From the NCBI RefSeq assembly GCF_001436375.1, contig NZ_AZGA01000005.1, positions 60,636 through 124,635 on the forward strand: DNA of 64,000 nt, given 5' to 3'. Shown in pieces: positions 8,699-17,447 of this stretch. Origin of the DNA: Agrilactobacillus composti DSM 18527 = JCM 14202. GTDB lineage: Bacteria > Bacillota > Bacilli > Lactobacillales > Lactobacillaceae. Below the pieces are notes generated by a model that was given only the letters and a program-made list of their open reading frames with translations, did no database searches and was not told the DNA's origin. Each line of letters begins with the position of its first letter. The first letter of the stretch is position 1. The translations under genes and the position numbers were made by a program.

Positions 8699-8755
8699 AA
8701 GCTCAAGGATTTGTCCACTCAGGGGTGTGAGGGACATATCTTTGGGCTTTTTTTA
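8699..8755 (+). promoter_or_regulatory. Terminator-like leader hairpin before the antiporter (candidate attenuator)
   Basis: AAGCTCAAGGAT pairs with ATCTTTGGGCTT, continuing through TGTCC/GGACA and CTCA/TGAG, then seven T. It lies downstream of a strong promoter and ends 6 bases before the antiporter ribosome binding site. This placement suggests premature termination controlled by ion, ligand or translation; it could alternatively just end read-through from glpT. Confidence 0.5.
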
Positions 8756-8774
8756 TTTCAGAAAGGAAGATTTT

Positions 8775-9932
8775 ATGGCATTTTTAGGCAGCTTACTGCT
8801 CATCTTGATCACCACCACTATCATCGCCCACTTCAGTACCCGCATTGGCATCCCCGGGGTCATCGGCCAACTCCTAGTGGGTATCCTCTTAGGGCCAGCC
8901 CTGTTAAATTGGCTTCAGCCCAACAATTTCATCCATATCTTTTCCGAACTAGGCGTGATCATCCTCATGTTCATGGCCGGTCTGGAAAGTAATTTGGCCC
9001 TGTTGAAAAAATACTTTGGCCCCAGTGTGTTGGTGGCGATTTTAGGGGTTATTTTCCCCGTGGCGGGCACCATGGCTGTGGGGGAGCTGTTTGGCATTCA
9101 TGGGCAAGAAAATATTTTCATCGGGGTCATTTTTGCGGCTACCTCGGTTTCTATATCCGTGGCGGTTTTAAAGGAACTGGACTTGCTTAAAGGCCAAGCT
9201 GGGTCCACGATTCTAGGCGCAGCAGTGGTAGACGACATCCTGGCAGTGTTGATGCTCAGTGTGATGGTGAGTCTGTTAGGTACCGGGGGCAGTCAGCAAA
9301 GCCTGGGGTTGACCTTTGTGTGGCAGGTGTTATATTTTGTCGGAGTTTATCTCTTGGTAAAATTTGTCACCCCTTATCTGGTGGGCATCGCCGACAAGTT
9401 GTTTGTTCCCCAAGCCCGAACTTTGATGGCCATCATATTATGCTTCTCGCTGGCTTATGTGGCTGATCTGGCTGGTTTGAGTGCCGTTGTGGGGGCCTTT
9501 TTTGCCGGCATCGCCATTGACCAGACCAAGGCCAAAACGGAAGTGGACCACAATATTCAGCCCATTGGTTACGGGATTTTTATCCCCGTGTTCTTTGTGA
9601 GTATTGGTTTGAACATGACCCTGGCTGGGTTGCGCGAAGATATTGGTTTGATTATTGTATTGACCGTTGTAGCCACCTTGATGAAACTAATTGGGGCTGC
9701 CCTGGGGGCCAAGTTTGCCCATTTTGACAATCGCCAAGCTTATCTGGTGGGGGCCGGGATGGTATCTCGAGGTGAAATGGCTTTGATCATTGCCCAAATT
9801 GGTTTTGAAGCAAAATTATTATCAACGGATTATTATTCCGCCATCGTCACCGCCATTATTTTGACCACTTTGATCGCGCCATTTCTAATTAAGTTGGGTG
9901 TGTCTAAGCACAATGCTAAATCTTTGAAATAG
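8775..9932 (+). CDS. napA: CPA2-family Na+/H+ antiporter (NapA-like)
   Basis: A 385-residue membrane antiporter that exchanges Na+ (or K+) for protons, giving salt and pH homeostasis. About 12 helices are visible. The GAAVVDDILAVL segment carries the paired aspartates typical of electrogenic CPA2 carriers such as NapA, and GxxxxRGEMALI near the C-terminus is the conserved final motif. There is no RCK or TrkA domain, which argues against a Kef channel. The start at 8775 follows GAAAGGAAG; an upstream in-frame ATG at 8727 would lie inside the hairpin loop. The leader hairpin before it suggests regulated elongation. Confidence 0.88.
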   Translation: MAFLGSLLLILITTTIIAHFSTRIGIPGVIGQLLVGILLGPALLNWLQPNNFIHIFSELGVIILMFMAGLESNLALLKKYFGPSVLVAILGVIFPVAGTMAVGELFGIHGQENIFIGVIFAATSVSISVAVLKELDLLKGQAGSTILGAAVVDDILAVLMLSVMVSLLGTGGSQQSLGLTFVWQVLYFVGVYLLVKFVTPYLVGIADKLFVPQARTLMAIILCFSLAYVADLAGLSAVVGAFFAGIAIDQTKAKTEVDHNIQPIGYGIFIPVFFVSIGLNMTLAGLREDIGLIIVLTVVATLMKLIGAALGAKFAHFDNRQAYLVGAGMVSRGEMALIIAQIGFEAKLLSTDYYSAIVTAIILTTLIAPFLIKLGVSKHNAKSLK

Positions 9933-9953
9933 CAGGCGGCAATCAACTATAAT
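9924..9953 (+). promoter_or_regulatory. Promoter of the glycosyltransferase gene
   Basis: TTGAAA (9924-9929, in the end of the antiporter gene), 18-base spacer, TATAAT (9948-9953). Confidence 0.65.
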
Positions 9954-10024
9954 AGTCATATGCAGACCTCACGCCATGCTTGACCATACACAGTCAGTTT
10001 ATCTAAAGAAAAGAGGCAGGGATA

Positions 10025-10780
10025 ATGGCAAACCTGGAGACTTTATTGGATATTGTTGTCCCGATGTACAATTTAAGCGGTTATTTAGAGAAAAGTTTGG
10101 CTAATTTAGCCAAGCAGGATTATGATAATTATCATGTTATTTTGGTGGACGATCACTCCAGCGATGATACTCTGGCTATTGCCCAAGACTTCAGTAAGGC
10201 CCATCCCCAATTTGAGCTCATCCAACTGCCAGAACACCAGGGGGCCTCGGCAGCTAGAAATGCTGGGATTGAAGCCGCCACGGGTATTGGCGTCGCTTTT
10301 GTGGATGGGGATGACCAGGTGGATCCAGAATATGCCAGCAAGTTAGCCGAGGGCCTCATTAACTATTCGGCTGATATTGCCGCCGTGGGCTATACTTGGT
10401 TTGGTCCTGTCAGCTATCACAGCTTTGATCGCCTGCGTTTCACCCGCTGGGATGAAATTAGCAAGCCCAATATGTTAGATTCCGTGACCCGCCATGGCAC
10501 CGAAGTCGGCGGGTACATTTGGAACAAAGCTTTCCGGCGCACGATGTTAAATGACGCCAAAGTGCGTTTTGATACTCAATTACAAATCGCCGAAGACTAC
10601 CTGTTCACCACCGAAGCTGCGGCGGCAGGCAACAAGTTCGTCTATTACGCCAAGGCCCTCTACCACAAAGTCAATCGCCCTGGCAGTACCATCCATTCCC
10701 GCACCTATAAAATGCGGGTCCAAGAAGAAGAGGTCTTCGCTAAAATGGGGGAGATTGCTCGCGATAGCTTGCGCCACTGA
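10025..10780 (+). CDS. Family 2 glycosyltransferase
   Basis: A 251-residue GT-A enzyme that transfers a sugar from a nucleotide donor. The N-terminus reads DIVVPMYN (9-16), the LVDDHSSDDT nucleotide-binding loop is at 40-49, GASAARNAG at 73-81, and the metal-binding DGDD at 94-97. The acceptor half ends with an AEDYLF motif, the usual catalytic-base region (ED). There is no membrane helix, so it acts in the cytosol or at the membrane face. No other glycan genes lie next to it, so a role in teichoic acid, capsule or protein glycosylation cannot be chosen. It has its own promoter and terminator. Confidence 0.88.
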   Translation: MANLETLLDIVVPMYNLSGYLEKSLANLAKQDYDNYHVILVDDHSSDDTLAIAQDFSKAHPQFELIQLPEHQGASAARNAGIEAATGIGVAFVDGDDQVDPEYASKLAEGLINYSADIAAVGYTWFGPVSYHSFDRLRFTRWDEISKPNMLDSVTRHGTEVGGYIWNKAFRRTMLNDAKVRFDTQLQIAEDYLFTTEAAAAGNKFVYYAKALYHKVNRPGSTIHSRTYKMRVQEEEVFAKMGEIARDSLRH

Positions 10781-10798
10781 AAATAAACGCTAACTGAT

Positions 10799-10832
10799 AC
10801 AGCCTGTTCATTTGGATAGGCTGTTTTTTTTC
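10799..10832 (+). terminator. Terminator of the glycosyltransferase gene
   Basis: ACAGCCT / AGGCTGT stem with 12-base loop and eight T. Confidence 0.9.
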
Positions 10833-11268
10833 GCCAAAAATTAAGGGTAGTTGTCCCAAAAACAAAATATACAGTATTTTTAATATAAAAGACGATACCG
10901 CTTAAAATATTCACCTCAAGCACCATAAAGTGTTTAAAAATTCAATGAACTTCATAAATATGGTTGCTGTATCGGCATGTCAGCAAAAATCACAAGATAT
11001 TATTTCTTTTGAAGCCGCCTAAAGTGAATTGTTGGCAAATATAGTTGGCTAGCCTAAGAATTTAAAATGTAAGCGTTAGACATTGGCCAGATTGCATGAT
11101 TATATGTGATGTAAACTAACATATCGGTTTGACAGTAGTCTTTGAATCAATTAAGTTGTTAACAACGCCAGTAAGCCAAAGCTTACGACGTGATAGCCGG
11201 TTAAAATACAAAATTGTGAATTGGCTGCATATTTGTCTAAAACTAATTTGGATTGGTGGGGAGAGTAC
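10833..11268. other. Non-coding region upstream of the guanidino operon
   Basis: AT-rich, no convincing frame. It holds a TTGACA (11129-11134) with a weak TAAGTT 17 bases on (11152-11157), and a perfect GTAAGC-CAAA-GCTTAC hairpin (11171-11186) close to that promoter's start that could be an operator. A cre-like TGTAAGCGTTA occurs near 11068 but misses the 3' half. Confidence 0.4.
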
Positions 11269-12933
11269 ATGTATGAATCAAAGACAGTGAATGTATATGA
11301 ACAATTGGCCCAACTATCAGAAGCCAAGCGCATTGAATTATTGACGCGTATCTTAGTTCGCATTCCCAGTGTGAATGGCACGGCAGGGGAAGTGGACATT
11401 GCGGAGGTCATCGAAGGTATTTTCCGGAGTTTTCCCATATTTCAAGTTCATCCCCAATGGGTGTGGACGCAAAAATTGCCTGGGGACGCCTTGGGGCGGG
11501 AGAATGTCTTTGCCTTCTTACCAAAGCCCGGCGCCCACGATACGGTCATTTACCATGCTCACTTTGATACAGTGGGGGTGGCGGATTTCGGCAGTCTCAA
11601 GACCGCTGCTTTTACCCCGGACGAACTGGCGACCTATTTTCAAAGTTATACCCAAGATGCCGACATTCAAAAAGATGCCCAATCTAAAGACTGGCTCTTT
11701 GGTCGGGGGGCTTTAGATATGAAGAGCGGGGATGCCGTCCATATAAATAACATCCTTTATTTCAGTGAACATCCTAAAGAACAGCAGGGGAATCTATTAT
11801 TCATGGGCAATTGCGTGGAAGAAAATGATCACAGTGGGGTTATCAACGCCATTGGAGAGCTGATGCGCCTGAAGTTGAAATATCAGCTTAACTATACCGT
11901 AGCTATCAACACTGATTTTATTAGTCCTAAATTTGAAAATGATACTCAAAAATATATCTATTACGGCGCCGCCGGCAAAGTACTGACCTGTTTTTACATC
12001 AAGGGTGAAGAAACGCATGTAGGTAATACTTACGGGGGGATTGATTCAACGCTGGTGGCCAGTGCCATCAACTTACTGGTCAATAACAATCCCGACTTGG
12101 TAGAAGACATCCCCAATGAAGAGATTTTGCCATCTTCTTGTTTGATGCTACGGGATCAGAAAGACTTTTATAATGTGCAGACTGCTAAAACGACTTATAT
12201 GTATTTTAATACTTTTACTTACCAGCGGCCGGCTTACCAAATCATGGCCCAGATGAAACAAGCAGTCCAAGAACGTTGTGATCAATTGACTGCGGACATG
12301 GACACCCTTGAAAAAAATTATCAGCGTGGCTTACAGGTACCCCTGACAAAGCAAACACGACACTTGGCAGTTTATACCTATCAAGAATATATTCAGCATT
12401 TAAATCGTCAGGGCGTAGCGACCTCAAAGCTGATCAAGGCTTTTGTTCATGAACATGGCGATATGGCTAAACGTCAAATTGGCTTTGAGTTGATCAATTA
12501 TCTGGACCAAGCCGCCAATGATACAACACCTAAAGTGGTGCTATTCATCGCCCCACCATTTTGTCCCCATAATTATGTGGCCGAACACACGAAAATCTAT
12601 CAGGATTTACAGACCATGACGGCACAATGTGCAACGACTGATCAATTTGTGCTGAAGAAATTCTTTCCATTTTTGTCAGACAGCAGTTATTTTGCTATCA
12701 GTGAATCTGAGGCCGAAATTCAGAAGTTAGCCTTGAATTTTCCCTTGATGGCCCAGCTTTACCCCTTGCCCTATCCCCAAATCAGAGCCCTAGCGATTCC
12801 GGCAGTGGATATTGGGGTTTATGGCAAAGGGGCCCACACCTGGAAGGAACGGGTCTATAAGCCTTACAGTTTTGGGGTATTGCCCAATTTGATTCGTAAT
12901 TTTACCCAATTAACTTGGACCAAAGGAGTGTGA
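11269..12933 (+). CDS. rocB: RocB-like M20 family metallohydrolase
   Basis: A 554-residue protein of the M20/M25/M40 zinc hydrolase family in the RocB branch (arginine-utilization protein of bacilli, reaction unknown). HAHFDTVGV near residue 100, with the family Asp, and DMKSGDA after GRGALD are the first metal and bridging motifs; GNCVEENDH carries the catalytic Glu-Glu pair; a C-terminal HTWKERVYKPYSF supplies the last ligand. The start at 11269 follows GGGGAG; the frame runs open from 11221. It is the first gene of a tight eight-gene operon, six bases ahead of a DDAH-like gene. It may deacylate or cleave the compound that the rest of the operon degrades. Confidence 0.85.
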   Translation: MYESKTVNVYEQLAQLSEAKRIELLTRILVRIPSVNGTAGEVDIAEVIEGIFRSFPIFQVHPQWVWTQKLPGDALGRENVFAFLPKPGAHDTVIYHAHFDTVGVADFGSLKTAAFTPDELATYFQSYTQDADIQKDAQSKDWLFGRGALDMKSGDAVHINNILYFSEHPKEQQGNLLFMGNCVEENDHSGVINAIGELMRLKLKYQLNYTVAINTDFISPKFENDTQKYIYYGAAGKVLTCFYIKGEETHVGNTYGGIDSTLVASAINLLVNNNPDLVEDIPNEEILPSSCLMLRDQKDFYNVQTAKTTYMYFNTFTYQRPAYQIMAQMKQAVQERCDQLTADMDTLEKNYQRGLQVPLTKQTRHLAVYTYQEYIQHLNRQGVATSKLIKAFVHEHGDMAKRQIGFELINYLDQAANDTTPKVVLFIAPPFCPHNYVAEHTKIYQDLQTMTAQCATTDQFVLKKFFPFLSDSSYFAISESEAEIQKLALNFPLMAQLYPLPYPQIRALAIPAVDIGVYGKGAHTWKERVYKPYSFGVLPNLIRNFTQLTWTKGV

Positions 12934-12939
12934 TCGACT

Positions 12940-13779
12940 ATGTTAGTGAAAAATGGCACGGGTATCTTAACCAGAGTATTGACTTGTCCACCCACGGATT
13001 TACGTTATGTGGCCCCAATCAATCAAATTTCCAATCAATATGCCAACCTACCGGTGGATCAGGCCAAAGTTATGGCGGAATATCAAGCCCTGTTAGCAGT
13101 GTATCAAGCTGAAGGAATCAGGGTTGAGGAATTGACCCCTGGGGATAATATGTCCAATTCAGTTTTTGCCCGGGATTTTGGCGGTTGTGTGAAAGAAGGC
13201 TATATCTTGGGGCGCTTTCGCAAACAAATTCGTTTCTCAGAAAGAAAGGCTTATGCCCAGAAAATGGCGGCATTGGGTATGCCTAAGCTCTTTGCCGTGG
13301 AAAAAGGTTATTTTGAAGGCGGCGATTTTGCTTTTTTAAATGAGGCTACCATCGCCATAGGAACACTGGATCGCACCGATCATCAAGGCTTTTTGGAAAT
13401 TAAAGCTGGCTTAGCAGACTATGGCTACCAGGTTTTTGAAGTCCCCGCTAAATCGGCCTACTTGCATTTAGATATGTGTTTCAACTTAGTGGCCGACCAC
13501 TTGGCGGTGGCCTATCTTCAAGGCTTGCCAAGTTCATTTAAACGCCTGTTACAGCAATTAGACATTGACGTTATCCCTGTGTCCGAAGCCGCTATTTTTA
13601 AACACGGCTGTAATTTACAAAGCCTTGGCGCCAAGCGGGTGATTTCTTTGGCCCAAAACACCCAGGTCAACCAAGCCTTGGCAGAACACGGCATGCAGGT
13701 GATCCCTGTGGCCATTACGGAATTACTGAAAGCTGGCGGTGGTCCCCACTGTATGACTTTTCCATTGCACCGCATTTAA
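12940..13779 (+). CDS. DDAH/arginine-deiminase superfamily amidinohydrolase
   Basis: A 279-residue guanidine-modifying enzyme, closest by motif to dimethylarginine dimethylaminohydrolase, which turns N-omega-methylated arginine into citrulline plus methylamine. The catalytic set is complete: FARD (76-79), EGGD (126-129), His176 in HLDMCFN, and the nucleophile Cys271 in GGGPHCMTFP. It is too short for arginine deiminase (about 400 residues) and lacks agmatine-deiminase features. GGAG lies before the ATG and only six bases separate it from rocB. The exact guanidino substrate is unknown; the adjacent polar amino-acid transporter suggests it is imported. Confidence 0.82.
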   Translation: MLVKNGTGILTRVLTCPPTDLRYVAPINQISNQYANLPVDQAKVMAEYQALLAVYQAEGIRVEELTPGDNMSNSVFARDFGGCVKEGYILGRFRKQIRFSERKAYAQKMAALGMPKLFAVEKGYFEGGDFAFLNEATIAIGTLDRTDHQGFLEIKAGLADYGYQVFEVPAKSAYLHLDMCFNLVADHLAVAYLQGLPSSFKRLLQQLDIDVIPVSEAAIFKHGCNLQSLGAKRVISLAQNTQVNQALAEHGMQVIPVAITELLKAGGGPHCMTFPLHRI

Positions 13780-13815
13780 GTTAATACTTTGTTGGGAAAA
13801 ATAGGAGGTATTCAA

Positions 13816-14652
13816 ATGACGAGACGTACAAAAGTAATGATTGCAGGTTTACTAGCTATTCTTTCAGCTGTCGTGCTGAGTTTTACTACCAGTACCTATA
13901 CCAGTTACGCCGCGGATCAAAGCGTCCAAAAGATTAAAGACAGCAAGACCTTGGTGGTGGGGACGTCTGCGGACTATCCGCCTTTTGAATTTCCCATCAT
14001 GAAAAATGGTAAAAGCCAAGTTGCCGGGTACGACATGTTAATTGCCCAAAAAATCGCTGATGATTTAGGGGTGAAGTTAAAGATTGTGAACACGGAATTT
14101 ACATCTTTGATCCCGGAATTACAAGACGGCAAAATCGACTTGATTTTAGCGGGGATGGTGCCCACGCCGGAACGGGAAAAGGCTGTGGCTTTCTCTGATT
14201 CTTACTATGATGTTCAAAATGTATTGCTGGTGCAAAAAAAAGATATCGCCAAATATAAAACAGCGGCCGATGTGAAGGGCAAACAAATCGGCGTCCAGCA
14301 AAGTACCACCCAACAAGCTATCGCTAAGGCCCAATTAAGTGGTGCTCAGCTAGTAACTGAAGGGCGGTTTACCAGTTTGACCACGGAATTAAAACAAGGT
14401 GATCTAGCCGGGGTCGTGGCTGAAAATGCCATCGCCGCCAACTATACCAAGCAGTATCCTAAAATTTATGGGGTGGCCAAACTGAAACTGACCACACCTA
14501 AGCAAAATCGCACCATTAACATTGCCGGCCGCAAGGGGGATAAGGCCTTGATCAAACAAACCAACAAGACCTTAGCCAAGTTGCAGAAAAATGGCGATTT
14601 GAAGACCCTATTTACCCAGGCACAAAATACCCAGTTGAAATACGGCAAGTAA
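13816..14652 (+). CDS. Amino-acid ABC transporter substrate-binding protein (family 3, SPase-I type signal)
   Basis: A 278-residue extracellular solute-binding protein of the polar amino acid family. After the signal peptide comes LVVGTSADYPPFEF, then GYDMLIAQKIADDLGVKL and the IDLILAGMVPTPEREK segment that forms the alpha-amino-acid pocket. TAGGAGG fixes the start at 13816. Unusually, the signal peptide (ending TSYAAD) has no cysteine lipobox, so this binding protein would be released or held by the permease rather than lipid-anchored. With the next two genes it makes a complete importer. The ligand is probably cationic (arginine-like) by context. Confidence 0.9.
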   Translation: MTRRTKVMIAGLLAILSAVVLSFTTSTYTSYAADQSVQKIKDSKTLVVGTSADYPPFEFPIMKNGKSQVAGYDMLIAQKIADDLGVKLKIVNTEFTSLIPELQDGKIDLILAGMVPTPEREKAVAFSDSYYDVQNVLLVQKKDIAKYKTAADVKGKQIGVQQSTTQQAIAKAQLSGAQLVTEGRFTSLTTELKQGDLAGVVAENAIAANYTKQYPKIYGVAKLKLTTPKQNRTINIAGRKGDKALIKQTNKTLAKLQKNGDLKTLFTQAQNTQLKYGK

Positions 14653-14673
14653 CTTTGAAAGAAGGTCAGGACT

Positions 14674-15360
14674 ATGTTTGATTTCTTAGGTCAATATTAC
14701 CCGGTATTCATTCAAGGGGCCGCCCAGACAGTGGTCATCTCGCTGATCGGGATTTGTATCGGGATCTTATTAGGGTTAGTAGTGGTTGCGATGAATCTCT
14801 CCAAATTTAAACCATTTTCCTGGTTGGCGAAAACCTATATTGCCATCGTGCGGGGAACGCCAGCCATGATTCAAGTGATGCTGATTTATTATGTATTGTC
14901 CAAGGCCCTGCCCATTCCAGACATTCGTTTTTTGGGCTCATCGCTAGACCGGGTAATTCCTGGCTCTATTGCCCTAGGGGTGAACTCCGGGGCTTATACC
15001 GCTGAAATTTTCCGCTCGGGGATTATGTCCATTGCCGTGGGGCAAACAGAAGCCGGTATTTCCCTGGGATTAAGTGAAAACACCACCCTGTTTTCCGTGG
15101 TGATGCCCCAAGCTGTTCGCAATATTTTGCCAGCCATGGGCAATGAGTTCATTTCCCTGATCAAGGAATCCTCAGTTTTATTTTATATCGGGGTCCAAGA
15201 AGTGACCGCCCAAGCCTTAGGCGTTGGGGGCACGCTGTATAACTTCATTCCGCCTTTACTGGTGGCCGCAGCCATTTACTTCGTCCTCACTTTTGTATTA
15301 TCGCAACTGTTGCAACTAGCTGAGAATCGCATGGGTCGCAAATATCTGGCTTTAAACTAA
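14674..15360 (+). CDS. Amino-acid ABC transporter permease
   Basis: A 228-residue HisM/GlnP-type permease with five predicted helices. The GQTEAGISLGLSENTTLFSVVMPQA segment, the EAA loop that contacts the ATPase, is intact. GAAAGAAGG precedes the ATG. It lies between the binding protein and ATPase of the same importer; a single permease gene implies a homodimeric channel. Confidence 0.93.
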   Translation: MFDFLGQYYPVFIQGAAQTVVISLIGICIGILLGLVVVAMNLSKFKPFSWLAKTYIAIVRGTPAMIQVMLIYYVLSKALPIPDIRFLGSSLDRVIPGSIALGVNSGAYTAEIFRSGIMSIAVGQTEAGISLGLSENTTLFSVVMPQAVRNILPAMGNEFISLIKESSVLFYIGVQEVTAQALGVGGTLYNFIPPLLVAAAIYFVLTFVLSQLLQLAENRMGRKYLALN

Positions 15361-15372
15361 GGAGGGATGTCA

Positions 15373-16119
15373 ATGTTGACGAATACTGAAAATATCATTG
15401 AAGTTCGGGGCTTGAAAAAAGCTTTTGATCAAAATATGGTGCTCAAGGACATCAATTTCGCCGTCAAGAAAGAAGAAAAAGTCGTCATTATTGGGCCCTC
15501 AGGTGGGGGTAAAAGTACGCTACTGCGCTGCCTCAATCACTTAGACGGGAACTACACTGGGGATGTTTTGTTCAAGGGGCAAAATTTAGGACAACTATCA
15601 AAAAAAGAATTGCAGTTGTGTCGCCGCAAAATGGGGATGGTCTTTCAACAGTTCAATTTATTTCCCCATAAAAGTGTGCTGGAGAATATCACCTTTGCCC
15701 CGGTTAAGCTAAAACTCATGTCTGAAGCTGAGGCCATTGCCAATGCCCATGATCTCTTAAAACAGGTTGGTCTTGATGAGAAGGCCAAGGCTTATCCTCA
15801 ATCGCTTTCTGGGGGCCAACAACAGCGGGTGGCCATTGTCCGCTCTCTGGCCATGCAACCGGAGGTCATGTTATTTGATGAACCCACTTCTGCCTTAGAT
15901 CCGGAAATGGTGGGAGAAGTGTTAGGCGTCATGGAACGCTTAGCTAAAACCGGAATGACCATGGTGATTGTCACCCACGAGATGGATTTCGCCCAACAAA
16001 TCGCGGATAAAGTATTGTTCATGGATAATGGCCATGTGGCTGATATTGGTACCCCAGACTACTTATTTAATCATTCGAAAAATTTTCGCACCCGGACCTT
16101 TTTGGCTAAAGTCATGTAG
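15373..16119 (+). CDS. Amino-acid ABC transporter ATP-binding protein
   Basis: A 248-residue GlnQ/HisP-type ATPase: Walker [11 protein letters not shown]-loop [16 protein letters not shown], signature [11 protein letters not shown], Walker [15 protein letters not shown], switch THEMDFA. Two ATGs are possible; 15373 has AGGAGGG at proper spacing, whereas 15367 abuts the site. It powers the importer encoded by the two preceding genes. Confidence 0.95.
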   Translation: MLTNTENIIEVRGLKKAFDQNMVLKDINFAVKKEEKVVIIGPSGGGKSTLLRCLNHLDGNYTGDVLFKGQNLGQLSKKELQLCRRKMGMVFQQFNLFPHKSVLENITFAPVKLKLMSEAEAIANAHDLLKQVGLDEKAKAYPQSLSGGQQQRVAIVRSLAMQPEVMLFDEPTSALDPEMVGEVLGVMERLAKTGMTMVIVTHEMDFAQQIADKVLFMDNGHVADIGTPDYLFNHSKNFRTRTFLAKVM

Positions 16120-16142
16120 GTTTAACAACAGGAGGCTTGTTA

Positions 16143-17447
16143 ATGACATCATTATATGAACGTTCTTTAAAAGTTTTACCCCCAGTGGCCCAACGTGCCA
16201 CTAAACTAGGTATTGTCAAGGGCAAGGGTGTGTATTTAACGGATGAATCCGGTGTAGATTACCTGGATTTTGCCGCCGGTGTTGGGGTGGTGAACTGCGG
16301 CCATAATCATCCCCAAGTGGTGGCCGCCGTTGAAGCTCAACTCCATGATCTGATCCATGGCGGCCATAACGTGGTGTATTACCCTTCGTATATTCGACTG
16401 GCGGAAAAAATAAGCCAACGTTTGGGTGGGGATTATAAGGTTTATTTTTCTAACAGTGGTGCTGAAGCTAATGAGGGCGCAGTCAAGTTAGCCATGCAAG
16501 TGACCCATCGTGATGGGGTCATTGCCTTTACCGGTTCCTTCCACGGCCGCACCATGCTGACCACGTCCATGACGGCTTCGGGGGCCATTTATCATGAGAA
16601 CTACCAGGGGATGTTGCCGCCGGTGTACCACGTGGATTTCCCCGATATTTATAATACGGTCTTAACGGCGGACCAAGAAAGCGAGCGTTGTTTACAGCAG
16701 TTGCAGCAGCTTTTTAAAATCACGATTGCGGCTGATCAAGTGGCCTGTATTGTGGTGGAACCGGTACAAGGTGAAGGGGGGTATATCCCGGCACCAAAGA
16801 TTTTTCTTGAAAAACTCCAAGCTATCTGCCGGGCCAATGGGATTTTATTGATTTTTGATGAGGTTCAAAGCGGCTATGGGCGCACCGGGACTTGGTTTGC
16901 CTTTGAACAATATGGGGTTATCCCGGATATCTTGACATCAGCGAAAGGGATTGCCAATGGCCTGCCGCTAAGTGCGGTGATAGCCAAAAGCGACTTGATG
17001 GATCAATGGACCCCCGGGACCCATGGGGGAACCTTTGGGGGCAATCCCCTAGCTTGTGCCGCCGGGTGCGCTGTGTTAGACATTATGGATGCCGACTTTT
17101 TGGCCCATGTGCGGCAAACGGGGACTTACTTTATGGCCAAGTTGGCAACATTGCAGGACCAACACCCCATGATCAAAGATGTCCGGGGCTTAGGGTTAAT
17201 GATTGGCCTGCAGTTTAAGGATTATGGCGGACTGTTGGCACCAGAACTAGTGGCTAAAGTCGTTGCCAAAGCCTTGGCTCATCATCTGATTTTATTGACT
17301 TGTGGTGTTTCCCACGAAGTGATCCGGTTTATCCCACCGTTAGTAGTCACTGAAGCTGAAATTGATCAAGCCTACGGGATTTTGGCCACCAGCTTGGCTG
17401 AGGTTCAGGCAGAAATGGCGGTGGACAATGGCATATCAAGTCGTTAA
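16143..17447 (+). CDS. Class-III PLP aminotransferase (GABA/ornithine type)
   Basis: A 434-residue fold-type I enzyme that moves a terminal or alpha amino group to a 2-oxo acid. SNSGAEANEGAVKLA binds PLP phosphate, FHGRT is the conserved cofactor motif, IFDEVQSGYGRTG holds the PLP-N1 Asp, and Lys268 in TSAKGIANG forms the Schiff base. CAGGAGG precedes ATG 16143. The motifs suit 4-aminobutyrate, ornithine or a related omega-amino acid. The next gene overlaps it and encodes an aldehyde dehydrogenase, as in GabT-GabD and RocD-RocA pairs, so the product is probably a semialdehyde. Confidence 0.9.
   Translation: MTSLYERSLKVLPPVAQRATKLGIVKGKGVYLTDESGVDYLDFAAGVGVVNCGHNHPQVVAAVEAQLHDLIHGGHNVVYYPSYIRLAEKISQRLGGDYKVYFSNSGAEANEGAVKLAMQVTHRDGVIAFTGSFHGRTMLTTSMTASGAIYHENYQGMLPPVYHVDFPDIYNTVLTADQESERCLQQLQQLFKITIAADQVACIVVEPVQGEGGYIPAPKIFLEKLQAICRANGILLIFDEVQSGYGRTGTWFAFEQYGVIPDILTSAKGIANGLPLSAVIAKSDLMDQWTPGTHGGTFGGNPLACAAGCAVLDIMDADFLAHVRQTGTYFMAKLATLQDQHPMIKDVRGLGLMIGLQFKDYGGLLAPELVAKVVAKALAHHLILLTCGVSHEVIRFIPPLVVTEAEIDQAYGILATSLAEVQAEMAVDNGISSR

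Noticed and set aside
15367..15372. ATG 15367 as start of the ABC ATPase
   Set aside because: It abuts the AGGAGGG site; the ATG at 15373 has proper spacing.
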